DNA of 64,000 nucleotides from Bradysia coprophila (taxonomy: Eukaryota > Arthropoda > Insecta > Diptera > Sciaridae): contig NW_023503972.1 of the NCBI RefSeq assembly GCF_014529535.1, forward strand, positions 4,464,001 through 4,528,000, read 5' to 3'. This document shows positions 24,066-36,273 of this stretch, in pieces (the first letter of the stretch is position 1; the number at the start of each line of letters is the position of its first letter). Below the pieces are notes generated by a model. The model did not search any database. It was not told the DNA's origin and saw nothing but the letters and a program-made list of their open reading frames with translations. The translations under genes and the position numbers were made by a program.

Positions 24066-24911
24066 TTGTTGTGGACTCAATTTTTACTGCCATCGTTAAT
24101 ATGCAATGAAAAAACCAATAAAAAAGGAAGACCTTGAAATGATCACTTATCCATCTGATGTAATAGAGTAGTTGTTTCGTAGACGTTTTTTCTTTTCTTT
24201 TGTTCTTACCTTAAGCCATGAACTTCACTGTTCATCATTATTGCTCAGAAAAAGAGTTTTGTTTTCGCTCATGCACTTCGGATAAATCCACAATGAATTG
24301 AATCTTAAACAATTAGCACGATCGAATTCACTAATTTTCTACTCAACTGCTGATATAATTATAAAAATGAAATCTTGTTATCATTCGATTTCAAGGCACA
24401 CAAAGACACAGATAGACTAAAGCAAAATCAATTTAAAATCACGGTTTTATAGATTCATTCTCAAACAACTTGTTGAATTTTATACGGAAAAAAAAAGAAA
24501 AAAAGAAGAAGAATACTTGAGCATCTCTCAAGCATCTTTTTTTGTCTACCCAATAATTTGTGCGTTTTCATTTTTTTGTTAACTTGAAATGGACGTGTGT
24601 TGTTTATATGTGACGAAGAAATAGTAGAAGAATTCAGGTTTGTTCATTTAAAACCAATCAACAAGCGCTTTATGTGGATTTTGTTCTGGTATTTGTGTAA
24701 AGCTCGTTCAAAGTATTCGAAAAGTTTTCGCAATTGATCAATGGATCGAAGCCATGGAAATTTTTTTTCATTGAACTTGTTAAATACTGAAGCATCTGGT
24801 ATAGACTATAATGCCAAAATGACTTTTTCCCTGTCCTGAAAAGATTTGTCCTTTTATATAAATTCCAGAAATATGTGATTTGCGACATTTTCCACCCAAA
24901 TTCCACATAAG

Positions 24912-26134
24912 AACATAGCTAACGCCGACCCGTGCGAAACACCTATTCGTATCAAAAGCCTTTAATGTGAAACTCTTCATTTCTCTTACTTCATTTTCTT
25001 CTCTGCTGAAAAACTATTCTTCCTTTTAAATCACTTACATTATCCACTCTTTGCCTTGTTATCATATACAATTAAATTGCCGGAGGCAATATAGACAGCC
25101 CCGTACGAAGTCAAATTTCATAAATTCCTATTTAAACAGCTATATACCGCTATATTTACCTATATTTCACTGTAAATAAACATTTCACAGAGGAATATGC
25201 TATTATATAGCTCTATATGCCTGTATATAGCTCAATATAGCTGTATATAGGTATATATAGATGTCCATATATGGAATACCTGAAACCCCTCACACTTAAC
25301 ACATTATTTCCATGTTAACAGAAACTTTCTAAGCATCATTTTTCCCACTTTATATCACTTTTAATAAAATCCAATATGGCCGCTGGCAGCCATTTTGTTA
25401 GGAGACCGGAAATAGTGCCGACGCTTTACATTCGTTAATACCTTTCAAACAAAAAAAAATTCATGAAATTCGGTCAAAATTTACTCGAGATATTGTCAAA
25501 ATACACCACGTTCACTGTACTTCTGAGTAGCCAGATAAGAGCTCACTCCAAGAGACCTAGCTCACGCTCCGGAGAACATAATTTCATAAAAACTGATTGG
25601 TACGGTCAATACCTATCTAATAAAGCTAAAACAGACGAAATATGTTCAAATGTGGCCGACCTACAAGCAAAAACAGCTTGCCGCCCTGTGCCTGTTCCAC
25701 ACCAAGGGGTCTAACTCACGAGTCGGTCATCCGATTTCCATAAACTTTTTTTTTGTCGATCAGTATTGTAAATACCTTTTATTTGACGTATCACTTACAA
25801 GATTAACGTTTAAATGTCCGGAGATATCTTTGAAAAACCGTAAAGCACTTATTGGGCCACAGCTCGGGAGGGGTCGATCCAAAATCACTCATCTTCGAAC
25901 TTAGCCTGTCTTTTGACATTACCAAACGGGAAAAAAAAGAATTTTCAAAATCGGATGCGTTTTACTCAAGTTATCGTGCAGACAGACAGACGGACAGACA
26001 GACGGACATTTTTTTTCGCGGATTTGGCATCTCTAGACAACCACAATAGGTTTCCCCTTACTCAGGGAGTCCAATTCGACGTGTTACAAACGTATGCGTA
26101 AACCTATAAGACCCCAGTACTTCGTACGGGTCTA
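24912..26134. mobile_element. 1.2-kb non-coding TIR element, copy A
   Basis: It is bounded by the inverted termini GACCCGTGCGAA (at 24927) and TTCGTACGGGTC (ending 26132), a ~12-bp TIR. It aligns over its whole length, in inverted orientation, with copy B at 47929-49138. Homology extends about 15 bp beyond the TIR on the left (AACATAGCTAACGCC). The interior has TATA-rich minisatellite-like sequence (about 25140-25270), a GACAGACGGACA microsatellite (about 25978-26010) and no long ORF. The structure fits a large MITE or deletion derivative; the parent transposon is not in the window. Confidence 0.75.
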
Positions 26135-26404
26135 AACAATGGAAAGTGGGAGGAGCTTCCATTGTTTGATCATAAACGGAGAGCTTAACGGCGTAAGTGT
26201 GCGAAGACTATTAAGTTTGCAACATTACCCGGTTCAACCAGTATTTACTTCTTTGAATGAATGTTTCATGCTAGCGATACCAAAATCCTTATATAAAGCG
26301 TTGTGAAAATAAGACGTTTTTTTTTGTAATTCTTCGAAGAGCCATTATAGATGTGAAAATAATCATTTTCTCCCCAAAAATGGCGGGTTAAGCCATATTG
26401 GGTG

Positions 26405-26550
26405 AGAATAGTACATTTCGTGCCTAGGACTAAAAGTCTTTTTTCGCCTTCGGCTCTGTCTGGGAACTTCTCACACGCTAAAAAAGACTTTTAGTCCGTG
26501 GTACGAATAGTATTTTTCATATTAGACGGGTCCTAGGTATGAAAATTACA
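26405..26550. repeat. Palindromic repeat family, copy 2 (clear foldback)
   Basis: The left half, with GGACTAAAAGTCTTTTTT, pairs with the right half, with AAAAAGACTTTTAGTCCGTG. The outer ends TAGTACATTTCGTGCCTAGG and TACGAATAGTATTTTTCATA are shared with copies near 8.2, 41.7 and 60.5 kb. Confidence 0.65.
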
Positions 26551-26661
26551 ATTTTCTTATCTAAGATGGGTGAATACCAAAACACGCTATTTATTTTATT
26601 TTGTTTAAAGTGGACAAAAATACGGACTTTCGCGAAACGCAAGCATCAAAAACGTTGTGTT

Positions 26662-26760
26662 CACCTCAAGAGAAATAGGAAATTCCACCTTGAACGAATT
26701 ACAGCCCTTGCTTAAACAAAACATTCGCTCTTGGTGGAATTTCCTATTTTCTTCCCTTGG
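26662..26760. repeat. Short hairpin element
   Basis: The left arm AAATAGGAAATTCCACC pairs with the right arm GGTGGAATTTCCTATTTT; the outer flanks CACCTCAAGAG and CTTCCCTTGG extend the pairing imperfectly. It is about 100 bp and non-coding. No second copy was noticed in the window. Confidence 0.6.
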
Positions 26761-29484
26761 TTAACAAATAACTAAACTGTTTTCGTTTTGATATAATGTC
26801 AAATCAGCACAGTAAATCTGTAATCTTGAACAAGTTTTTGTCGAATATTTGAGGTATTTCGCGTAAAACGAAGTGATTCAGTTTCGGTTTTGACCACAAA
26901 ATAGTTCTGTATGTACACTTCTTTTCTAGTGCCTTGAACAGAAGTTACGACAAATTCTATTTTCATGAATGTTTGTGCCTAGAAATTCCCCACAATACGT
27001 TTCGTGAATTGTTTCGGTGAATTTTGAAGACAACATCCAAAAAATATGTTGCCATTCAGGTAAAAAATTCTTAACATGTTTGTTATGAAGATGGTCGTGA
27101 CCTATAAAATCTGAAATTATTTTGGCCGTTAATTTAAAAAACGATTTTTTGGTGGAAAAGCTTTTATTTGAACGTGTGGACGTTTCCGGTAAAATAAAAT
27201 AATGTTAACCTTTAAGGACCTTATTTCGACTCATCAAATTTAAAGATGATTAGCATAGTCTAAATTTTGCAGGTCGGAAAACTAGCGGAATGTTTTGTTA
27301 CCGTAAAAATATATCTGTGAAAACGGCAAACATCAGACGTACGGGGATGGCAATGTTTTTTTTTGTGAATTATATATGTTCACATGCGTCCAAAACCGGA
27401 CTTTTCATTATTCACTTCTTTGAACGATTTCTGCATGTAAAATCCAAATGACATAACTCGGGGTAATAATGAAACGTCATTTTGTCCACCAATCTGTGTT
27501 TGGCGTAGAAGACTAGAAACAGTAGAAAACATTATTCTAGCGATTACATCCTACTGGTAACTCCGCAACGTTCACTCAAGCTTCATAATACTATGAATAT
27601 GTGTGCTAATATCTAGCTTACATTTAGCTAATCATGCGCCTAACTTTCTTTAGAAAGTATTTGCATACTTCTAAACGTGGTTCGGAAGTCACGTTAGGTC
27701 AGACATCCAGACTGAGCTTGTTACTGGTCATAAGAAGGGTGTTAGTAAGGTTTCTAAACAAACAAACAAAACGACGGACGGATGTGAGTCTAACTGGAGT
27801 ACTTGGCAATTCTGTTAAAACAGTGGAAGAAGAGGGACTGAACTTAGATCAACACTTATGCTTGGGAGGACAGCTTTACTTGCTGCAAATAGGTTTAATG
27901 TGTCAAAATTGACCACAGAATTGCGATCACGTTTCATTGGAAAAAGTTTTTTGTTTTTTGCATATAAGTTTCGTATATTTTTTCAATCATGACGTTTTCA
28001 GCATGGAATACAATTTTTTTTTTCGTATTTTTAAGCAAAGTTTTTTTTTGACCTAAACTTAGATTCACTCTTAATAAACTCCATAGACCTGTTTTTCAAT
28101 AAAATAAAAAATTAAATATTTACAGTCTTAAAAGCTACGACTTACATTAGATATGTTTCAATAAAACAAGGAATAAAAATCTTAGACATTCAATAGTTAT
28201 TTACGCAACAAGAATCGTACGATACTCTGCTTTTCTTCGGGCTGGCCATTTAGATCTCGACAATGTGGGATATAATATACCAGCATAGTGTTGCTGTTGC
28301 ACACAAAGTTTTATGCAGTTCTGTGACGGAATGAAATGTTTCTATGCCAAAACCATACGCCACAAACAATATCGACTTGGCCACTGTTGCAATCTTGAGA
28401 CACTATTGTGCAATGTGAATGTTAGCGACAGCAAACGTTGTTAACATTTACCACACCTCAACAGACACTTTCACAAATATTCACAATAATAGGTGGCTAG
28501 TCTAGTCTTAGCTTTATGCATGGGCATGTTAAGCGAATCATGAGAAAAATTTAATTTGTATGTAATATAGTCTTCTATGTAAAAATGTGTTACATTTTTT
28601 TCATAATTCGCTTATCATTCACGTACGTGCATCTATGACTAGTCTCCTTATATTAAGATTATTTTTACCACTGGCTGTTAAGACGTAACACATGTTGACG
28701 AGTATTGGTGTTTTAAACGTTTGCATTGCTCTTTTGTCTTTCAGGGTGTGTGCCTCTGTGAAAGAGGTTTCTCGTAGGTATTTCGACTAAACTCAGACAC
28801 AGCGTATTTCATATGAAATACACAGCATATGAGACATAACTGCTATAGATACTTCATTACGAAGAGGGAAGAAACAGTTCAATTACCTGATAGAATTGCA
28901 TAAAATTTATAACAAATAATAGATCATATAGCGAGAACTGTCGAATTCTGCGAGACAAGGTTTTTCTTAATTTTAATCTTACTTAAATTTAAAAATTTGT
29001 AAATTTTTTCAGTCCCTGGTACAGCTATCTGTCATATTTCCGTTTTGTAATAGACCAACGTGTAGAGATCCCATCGATCACAGTAAATAATTTCGTATCT
29101 AATCCTACTTCAAAAAAAAAAATTTTTAGAATTTACTCACGGAATGTTAATTTTTTAACGGCAGGCGCGTTTGTGCTTTTGTTATTCAAAAACTTGTACG
29201 TGTACAGTACAGTACATAAAATTGTTATTTTGATGCCATGCCATTGGAAATTTAATATCGGCGTCCTTATCTAATCCCGCCACTTCCGCTAGAACGCATA
29301 CGAAAAAAAACGCATAAAATACATCACACTTTCTTGTTTTTTGTATGCGTTGTCCCATCGATTATCCTAGTCTTTTCCCCAACCTAAACATTTTTTTGAC
29401 GAGAAAACACATCTTGGGAATTCTTGAGAGTTCTCTCTCTATTAATTTCCTTTTCTTACAACTGAATTCCAAGCGTTAGAGCAT

Positions 29485-31630
29485 TCATTCAGTTAAGACT
29501 TTTCTCATTGACCCACGTTCTTCGTCAGAAGGGCCTAAGTCAAATATCGTACGTGATGGTAATATAAAATCTGGATTCAACGAAAGTGATTCGATACCGT
29601 CAGTTGTGGCTAATACCAAGATTAGCTTGGGAAAAATTCGCATGAAATATCGCATGTACGATAATTCGTCGATCGCTGCATCAGCACGCTCATCATTTCT
29701 CAGTAGCGGAACTAATTTAGTCTCAGTCGCCCAATCGGAGCGATTTTCGAAATTCTCACAGATAAAACCTAACAAACTAACGAAACTTTTGAATTTGTAC
29801 GGTCTTGAGGTCTTTGCCGTTTGCTTTTGTAAGCAGGTAATCCACTCCGGATCCAAGGCTTTATTCCACCCACCACTGAAATCATTCATAATATCGAAAC
29901 GCGATTCAAGATTATCCTGAAATTGGCAGAACGAACCAAGTCTACTATACACGTCTCTAATGAAATGAAAATTGAACTCGTATGACCAAAAGAACGGATG
30001 ATTGATAACTTGCTGTATATTCGGTCGTTTCTTAGGGTTGCTGTTAGTCATAGCGCGCATTAAGTTCTGAAATGCGAAATTCTCTTCTAAAATGTCATCG
30101 GAATCAATCCGGTTGTGTCTGATGCTATAAATTCGCCATGAAGGATTACCAAAAGGATGCTTTCCATTTGTGTAAATGTAATAGATCAGCATTCCTAAAC
30201 TGAAAATATCGTCAGCGGCGGATGCTCTGTACTTTATGTCTCCACAGTCGATTGCTCTTAAAAATCTTGGCGACATCCACTCATCGTTTTCTAAAAGAAA
30301 AAAAAATAAGAAAAATTATTGCTCTACTAAAGTGAATGGTGAACTTGAAAACAAGGTATAAACAGAGACGCAACACCACGGCATACAATCAACCATTTAC
30401 AGTTTCGTTGAGCTGTTTTTTAAGAACTAGCCCAAAACAAAAGAGACTCTCAGCTCTCATGTCTTTGCGTTCCCAATTGAGCCTCAGATTGTCAACGATA
30501 TTAAAACGTTACCGTCATCACTGTGAAAAGTAGATAGGAAGTCGTGCCTGACAGCTACCCACAAAAATCACGAATATATCTAACAATCCGTCAGTCGTCA
30601 GCTGGTGTACAAACAACAACACTTTGTATTGTATACAATTCAAAGACAACCTACACACAGTGCATTTCTACGTTAACGTCATCTACGCGCACATAACACG
30701 TATGAATGAAGTAAACACATTGTTAAGAATGTATTTTGATTGTTTATCATACAATAAGTGTGTGTTAGCAGATCCAGCTGGTGATATTCAGCTGGTGCTC
30801 ATTCTGCATATGAAAAATATTTACAGGCTGTATGAATCCGTTTTTCAGTGATAATTAGATTTCTAACAAATAACTATTTTTTCCGAGACTTTGCAGATGA
30901 AGTTTGGAGTAATATTACAATTTACAGAAAGTAGTCGCATTCCAGAACAGGAGCACCGACAAAAAATAATGCTTTTCGTAGCTTGAGAGTGTTTTAAGTT
31001 AATAAGTAATATTAACGACACCTAGTGCCGCCACTATTCGAGTCATCTTCAATATGATTAGCGCTTAAACAAGTAAAATGACTTACGTGTTCCATTAGTA
31101 TCGATTGTTGTACAATCATCTGAAAATGTTTTGCTAATGCCAAAGTCGGCCAATTTAGCGGTATAACTGCCGTTTCGATTGTTGCACAGAGCCACATTAT
31201 TCGGATTGATTTTCCCGTGAACAATATTAAATTCGGAATGCAAAATGTGTATGGCTTGACAGACATTCTTTATAAATTCTAATCTGTCACTTTTGCCGAA
31301 TTTCTCAGTTTGCATGTCCCTCAAGTCAGTATCGTATCGTTCCATCACAACGAAGCGTAATTTAACAGTTTCGTCCATATCGAAATAATGAACCAAATTT
31401 TCATTTCGATTAAATTTGGAGTTTGTCATCAAATATCGAAATGTCTCTTTGTGAAAATATTGTTCAGTCTCTTCGCATTTGCATATAGTTTTGACTGCAA
31501 CAGGTGTACCATCCGCGTAAAATCCTTTATATGTTGTGCCAGTGTAATCGGCCGTAATTATATTATCGTAACAAACGTGAAGGTTAGGGCCATAATCTGC
31601 ACATCGTCCATTACAGTCCGGCGAGACCAT
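29485..31630 (-). CDS. IRE1-like pseudokinase/KEN-domain protein
   Basis: Two exons (31087-31630 and 29485-30290; intron 796 bp) give 449 residues. Residues about 20-280 are a kinase fold: VAVK with Lys47, Glu62 of helix C, DFG at 162-164, and DDIFSLGM near 208. The catalytic loop reads HGKINPNN at 138-145 in place of HRDLKPxN, so the catalytic Asp is Lys140. HPFFW (279-283) then leads into a C-terminal region of the KEN (RNase) type found in IRE1 and RNase L. There the block matching the R-N...H catalytic region of IRE1 reads ENFENRSDW, so the usual Arg and His seem absent. There is no luminal domain, signal peptide or membrane segment. I infer a soluble, probably non-phosphorylating and possibly non-cleaving IRE1 relative. 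The start ATG lies about 110 bp after a TATA box. An upstream coding exon joined at the AG before this ATG is possible. Confidence 0.82.
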
Positions 31631-31740
31631 TCTGATCAAACGAAAATCTTGTAATTACAATTGCAATAATAGAACTTCTAGAACTATAAAACGGTATCTC
31701 GGATCGAGAGATCGTTTTGCAGTTCGTGTAGCGTAAATGG

Positions 31741-31747
31741 TTTTATA
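31741..31747 (-). promoter_or_regulatory. TATA box of the IRE1-like gene
   Basis: TATAAAA on the minus strand. A start of transcription about 30 nt downstream (near 31717) would leave a short 5' UTR of about 85 nt before the ATG at 31630. This supports that ATG as the true start. Confidence 0.5.
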
Positions 31748-31776
31748 CATCGATCGAATGAAAGTTCGCTTGCTCC

Positions 31777-31798
31777 ACTGTAAAGTGTACTTTACAGT
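31777..31798. promoter_or_regulatory. Palindrome just upstream of the TATA box
   Basis: ACTGTAAAGT, GT, ACTTTACAGT forms a perfect 10+2+10 inverted repeat, centred about 40 bp upstream of the TATA box. The shape suits a dimeric DNA-binding protein. The factor is unknown. Confidence 0.4.
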
Positions 31799-31945
31799 AG
31801 TCAAGAGAACTGGGTTAGGAACTATCTAAGTTGTTGTGATGGATTCTTATGAAAAATAGCCTACCAAAATCGAAACTTGTGAGTACTTTTTGTAGGCCTC
31901 GATTTCATAACCAGCTTCAATTTTTTCTTTTTAAGTTTTTAGGTG

Positions 31946-32353
31946 GAGACTACTTCTTAAAGGCGAAAGAGAACAAATGTTTTACAAAAATTTCTATCAC
32001 TGCAGAAGGATGATGTATGATCATAAGATCTGTTTTTTGAAAACCGAATTCATGTATAGTTACGAGACAACATCGGTTGTTCTGGTGGTATGTACAAAAA
32101 AAAATGTTCTGAAAAGTGAGATTTTCTATCATATGTTGGTGAACTTTGGACAGTATTACTCCTTTGTGCTAACAAAGATTTTTTTTTGTATGGAAGCCGT
32201 CGCAGACCATCCATGTTGCCCCGTAACTACAATGACCTCAGCTGTCCAAAAAATAAGTCTTATGATCACGCGTCATCATTAACTGCTGTGGTAGAAATTT
32301 TTGTAAAACATTTGTTTTGTTTTGTTTGTTCTCTTTTGACTTTAAGAGGTCTC
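31946..32353. mobile_element. ~400-bp foldback element with ~80-bp arms
   Basis: The left arm (CTTAAAGG..AAAGAGAACAAA, then TTTTACAAAAATTTCTA and a TGATCATAAG block) is matched in inverted orientation by the right arm (about 32262-32353). The outer ends are GAGAC and GTCTC. Short ORFs inside have no domain character. Confidence 0.65.
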
Positions 32354-33380
32354 AATCCCTTGTCATCTAACACTTTACCAACGTTTTTTTGACGCTGCGT
32401 GTGAAATCTGGGCATCCAGACCATAACAAGTAAGATTAAGAAAAGAATATTTGTTTGCTTTAGGTAGGCTGTTTTTCAGAAAAAATACATCTGTGTTAAT
32501 AATTGACTATTTCGAGTAACGTACTTGTAGGGTAAGCAAGGAACTAACAACACCTTTACAATGAGTATCACTTTTCGACAAATAAAATGAGTTGTTTCAC
32601 ACAGTGCGAAATAATAAGAACTGTCATTGACATATTTGTGTGACGTCATCGGCTCACAAGGTATAACCCTTATAATAAAATCTGCAAACGGGTTTTTCCT
32701 TCGTACCTTAAACAACTTTTCTCCGAATAGTAGTGAGACGCATAGGTATTAAAGAAAAAAATGAAGAAAATGACATGATTAAGGGTTCATCTTAAAATTA
32801 TGAAGTGTTGAGTGTTGGCCGAAGTGTATGGAGGCTGTTTAGTATAGTGAATCAATACAACAGAATATTTTTGCGAAATCTTCAACTACCAAACGTATAC
32901 GATCCAAGGAGACACAAAGCTAATCAGTTCCATCTGTGAGAGGACTATAATATATGCATCTTTAAATGCTTTGCAATTCTGTTCAAAAAATGCCATCGAT
33001 CCGTGACGACAGAAACAAAGAAATGACCGGCCTTTAGGAAGTTTGTCATCCTGATTTGCAGGTACTTTTTTTTAGCGAATATCGTTTCATCATCGTTTCT
33101 CTGGTGGTTTTTATTGATAGAGAGCTCGTTTTCTTCAGTGTAAATTAGATAATTATAAAATAATAAAATTGGATAAAGAATCAAAATTAACATAACTTTG
33201 CAATGCAAACATTGGAATCAAAACATTCGTGAAAAACGTCTGGAAAATAATATTTTGAGCAAAGATTTAATTTTCCCCCGATTTTCAGCCTCTGCCGCAC
33301 TCTACAATCGGATTCTCTGTGTTACCTGATGTGGTGGTGCGTTAACTTTTATCAATTTCATGACCATTTATGGTAAAAGC

Positions 33381-33649
33381 CAAGGTAGATGTATGGACGG
33401 AGGTAATGCCATATATAACCGAATCAAATGTGCAGTGGCACGAAAGTTCGCTATAAACGCCATCTTTCCCTTTCATTCAAATAACAAAATTGCTTAGAAA
33501 CCTGGACAATCTGTTTTGAGATAGGCACAACATTTTGTGAAACAAAAGTAAATCATAGTCAACCATTAAAAAATAAAGTGTCGTTGGCATCGAACTATTG
33601 TGCTAGACCGCGCGTCTGAATGGCATTACCTCCGCCTATATTCACCTTG
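33381..33649. mobile_element. ~270-bp MITE, copy 2
   Basis: Same family as 2898-3171. The ends CAAGGT/ACCTTG with GGAGGTAATGCCATA-like arms are flanked by GTAAAAGC and GTAAAAGT, a 7-of-8 direct repeat. The internal string CGAAAGTTCG and the AAATCATAGTCAACCATT block are shared. Confidence 0.75.
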
Positions 33650-34110
33650 GTAAAAGTGAAATAAAAGGATTCGATCATTTTATATTTTTCATTCATTTCC
33701 GATTATTAAGGTAATAAGGTAACTTATCCAGGGACGCCGACTTGTGTTTGGGAGTAGTGGTGCTCATACAACAAGCGAATCTGGGAGTAATGGTGCTCTT
33801 TCAAGTAAAACTGGAAAGATGTAGTGGTGCTCATCATTCGAGTAGTGGTGCCCGAGCCTCGCTTGTCCTTAGAAGTCGGCGCCCCTGAACTTATCGCAAT
33901 TCGGCCGCTAAACAATTCGTTTCCCCACACCACTTGACTTGTATTTTTAAGTTATTCCAAAGCATGATCTTGTTTTGAATTGATGCATATGAATGCGGTG
34001 CTAAGTTTCTCTCTCTCTCTCTCTCCTTGCTGTTTTTCTTTTTGCGTCTTTCGTAGCACAGGTAAAATTTTGAACATCACATAAGCGAACAACTCGATCG
34101 CAGTATATGT

Positions 34111-34245
34111 GTGAATTCGTATACACCTCCAGAATTATTGTTACAGATGTATATGCTGCCTCGTCTTCGGCTCGAACACACACATCCATTCTCATGAGAC
34201 AATAATTCTATCGGTAAAGGAATTCACACTTATACAGCAATTTTG
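34111..34245. repeat. Foldback element related to 34643-34833
   Basis: GCAGTATATGTGTGAATTCG with an AGAATTATTGT block on the left pairs with the complement of GAATTCACACTTATACAGC and ACAATAATTCT on the right. It shares the TGTGTGAATTCGTATAC motif with the neighbouring foldback. Confidence 0.55.
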
Positions 34246-34642
34246 TGTGTTCACATCTTGCGACTTAAATACCTCTTACTTTGGAATCCTTGCCTTCCCA
34301 TGCATGAATTTGATGTCAAATCAATGAAGATTTGTAGTGCGAGAAAAACGTTTCTCGCACGCTATAGGTTTGTTCCTAGGCCATATGAATTGTCAAATTT
34401 CATCCACAGAACCATAACCTCAATAATATCTCGGTGTAAATCGCGTAGACGACGTTGCTCGATTTGTACGAAATATCACGTGAGCGACGTTGCTATGGAT
34501 GAAATTGTCGTTGTTCGGGTTATCAAAGTTCGTGTATACAGCTACTTGGAACAAACCTGTCGAACCATTATCTCAATTTTTCTTTATAAATAAAAATCTT
34601 GCAGAGACGAGAATTCGAACTCTCAGCACCAACAGTTATTTG

Positions 34643-34833
34643 CATCACTTGGATTGAAACCACGAAATTACAGTATACGTGTGAATTCGTATACCGAGAG
34701 AATAATTTTTGCATGAGTGTGTATGTGTCGTCGAGACGAAGTCGAGACGCAACATACATACGTATGCAAAAATAATTCGCGTGGGATACGAATTCACACA
34801 CATACTGTGATAGAGTGGTTTCAATCCTGTGAT
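34643..34833. repeat. Foldback element, ~190 bp, ~70-bp arms
   Basis: The left arm ATTGAAACCAC, ACAGTATACGTGTGAATTCG, AATAATTTTTGCAT is repeated in inverted orientation on the right (ATGCAAAAATAATT, GAATTCACACACATACTGTG, GTGGTTTCAAT). Non-coding. Confidence 0.65.
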
Positions 34834-35286
34834 GCACAAAATTTTACACTCGTCACACCATGAAATACACAAACAACAATACCAAATACAAAGCATTTTT
34901 ATCACATTGTTACACATCGTTCAAGGTTAAACTTAAATGTATAGAAGAAGTATAAGAATAAAGACGAAACCGAATCCCTAGACCTGTTTGCAAGGTCTGC
35001 TGAGAGAGAACTAAAAAAGTGTGGTTTCCGATAACTTTTGACGCGTGATATTCAGTGTTTTCATGGTTTGGCGAGTGTAAAACCATTTTGTATATGGAGC
35101 AGTGACTATAACCATTCGGCTATAGAGCCTTACACCAAAGTCAAACGGATTGGTGAAGCGTACACGAGAATGTGTAGTATAAAATACTTGATCATGTGAC
35201 CGCAGTTCTACTCATGTTGTATGTATGTAAATATATATTTTGAATATTTCGTCTTTTACTTGTTTCCCCATGTTATATATATAATT

Positions 35287-36135
35287 ACCATAACAAGTAA
35301 GATTAAGAAAAGAATATTTGTTTGCTTTAGGTAGGCTGTTTTTCAGAAAAAATACATCTGTGTTAATAATTGACTATTTCGAGTAACGTACTTGTAGGGT
35401 AAGCAAGGAACTAACAACACCTTTACAATGAGTATCACTTTTCGACAAATAAAATGAGTTGTTTCACACAGTGCGAAATAATAAGAACTGTCATTGACAT
35501 ATTTGTGTGACGTCATCGGCTCACAAGGTATAACCCTTATAATAAAATCTGCAAACGGGTTTTTCCTTCGTACCTTAAACAACTTTTCTCCGAATAGTAG
35601 TGAGACGCATAGGTATTAAAGAAAAAAATGAAGAAAATGACATGATTAAGGGTTCATCTTAAAATTATGAAGTGTTGAGTGTTGGCCGAAGTGTATGGAG
35701 GCTGTTTAGTATAGTGAATCAATACAACAGAATATTTTTGCGAAATCTTCAACTACCAAACGTATACGATCCAAGGAGACACAAAGCTAATCAGTTCCAT
35801 CTGTGAGAGGACTATAATATATGCATCTTTAAATGCTTTGCAATTCTGTTCAAAAAATGCCATCGATCCGTGACGACAGAAACAAAGAAATGACCGGCCT
35901 TTAGGAAGTTTGTCATCCTGATTTGCAGGTACTTTTTTTTAGCGAATATCGTTTCATCATCGTTTCTCTGGTGGTTTTTATTGATAGAGAGCTCGTTTTC
36001 TTCAGTGTAAATTAGATAATTATAAAATAATAAAATTGGATAAAGAATCAAAATTAACATAACTTTGCAATGCAAACATTGGAATCAAAACATTCGTGAA
36101 AAACGTCTGGAAAATAATATTTTGAGCAAAGATTT
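35287..36135. repeat. Left part of the second tandem copy, broken at TTT
   Basis: It matches 32420-33268 base for base where compared. It ends at GCAAAGATTT and is followed at 36136 by foreign sequence beginning CATTATAGC. In copy 1 the same GCAAAGATTT runs on into AATTTTCCCC; that continuation is found instead at 63336 onwards. Confidence 0.85.
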
Positions 36136-36273
36136 CATTATAGCTATAAGAGAGTAAATGAGGACCTGCCTAACTTTTGTTTAGTCTTTTGTTTGGTCTT
36201 TTGTTTAGAAGTCTTTTGTTTAGTTTTATTTTTGAAATGTTGACCTCCAATCGATATGTTATTCGACATGACT

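Larger units (their letters stand above)
22937..29484. other. Intergenic region between the neprilysin-like and IRE1-like genes
   Basis: It contains one possible two-exon small gene (23229-24065), a 1.2-kb TIR element (24912-26134), a copy of the TAGTCCGTG palindromic repeat (26405-26550) and a hairpin element (26662-26760). The rest, including 27.0-29.4 kb, shows nothing I can support as a gene. A 92-codon ORF at 27634-27912 has no domain-like features. Confidence 0.55.
32420..35286. repeat. 2,867-bp segment, first copy of a tandem duplication
   Basis: Its first 849 bp (32420-33268) recur at 35287-36135, and 33266-33930 recur at 63336-64000, with no difference in the stretches I compared (offsets 2867 and 30070). 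Copy 2 starts exactly where copy 1 would end, which is the layout of a tandem duplication with copy 2 interrupted at TTT. The segment holds a MITE (33381-33649) and two foldbacks (about 34111-34245 and 34643-34833) but no supportable gene. The near-identity means the duplication is recent, or is two haplotypes placed in series by the assembler. Confidence 0.75.

Noticed and set aside
27634..27912. 92-codon ORF in the intergenic region
   Set aside because: No recognisable family, no supporting signals, and a length expected by chance in several kb.
32420..36135. The two 849-bp direct repeats as LTRs of a retrotransposon
   Set aside because: They do not begin TG or end CA, there is no primer-binding or polypurine site, the 2 kb between them has no gag/pol frame, and the downstream repeat at 63.3 kb is explained better by a tandem duplication with an insertion.
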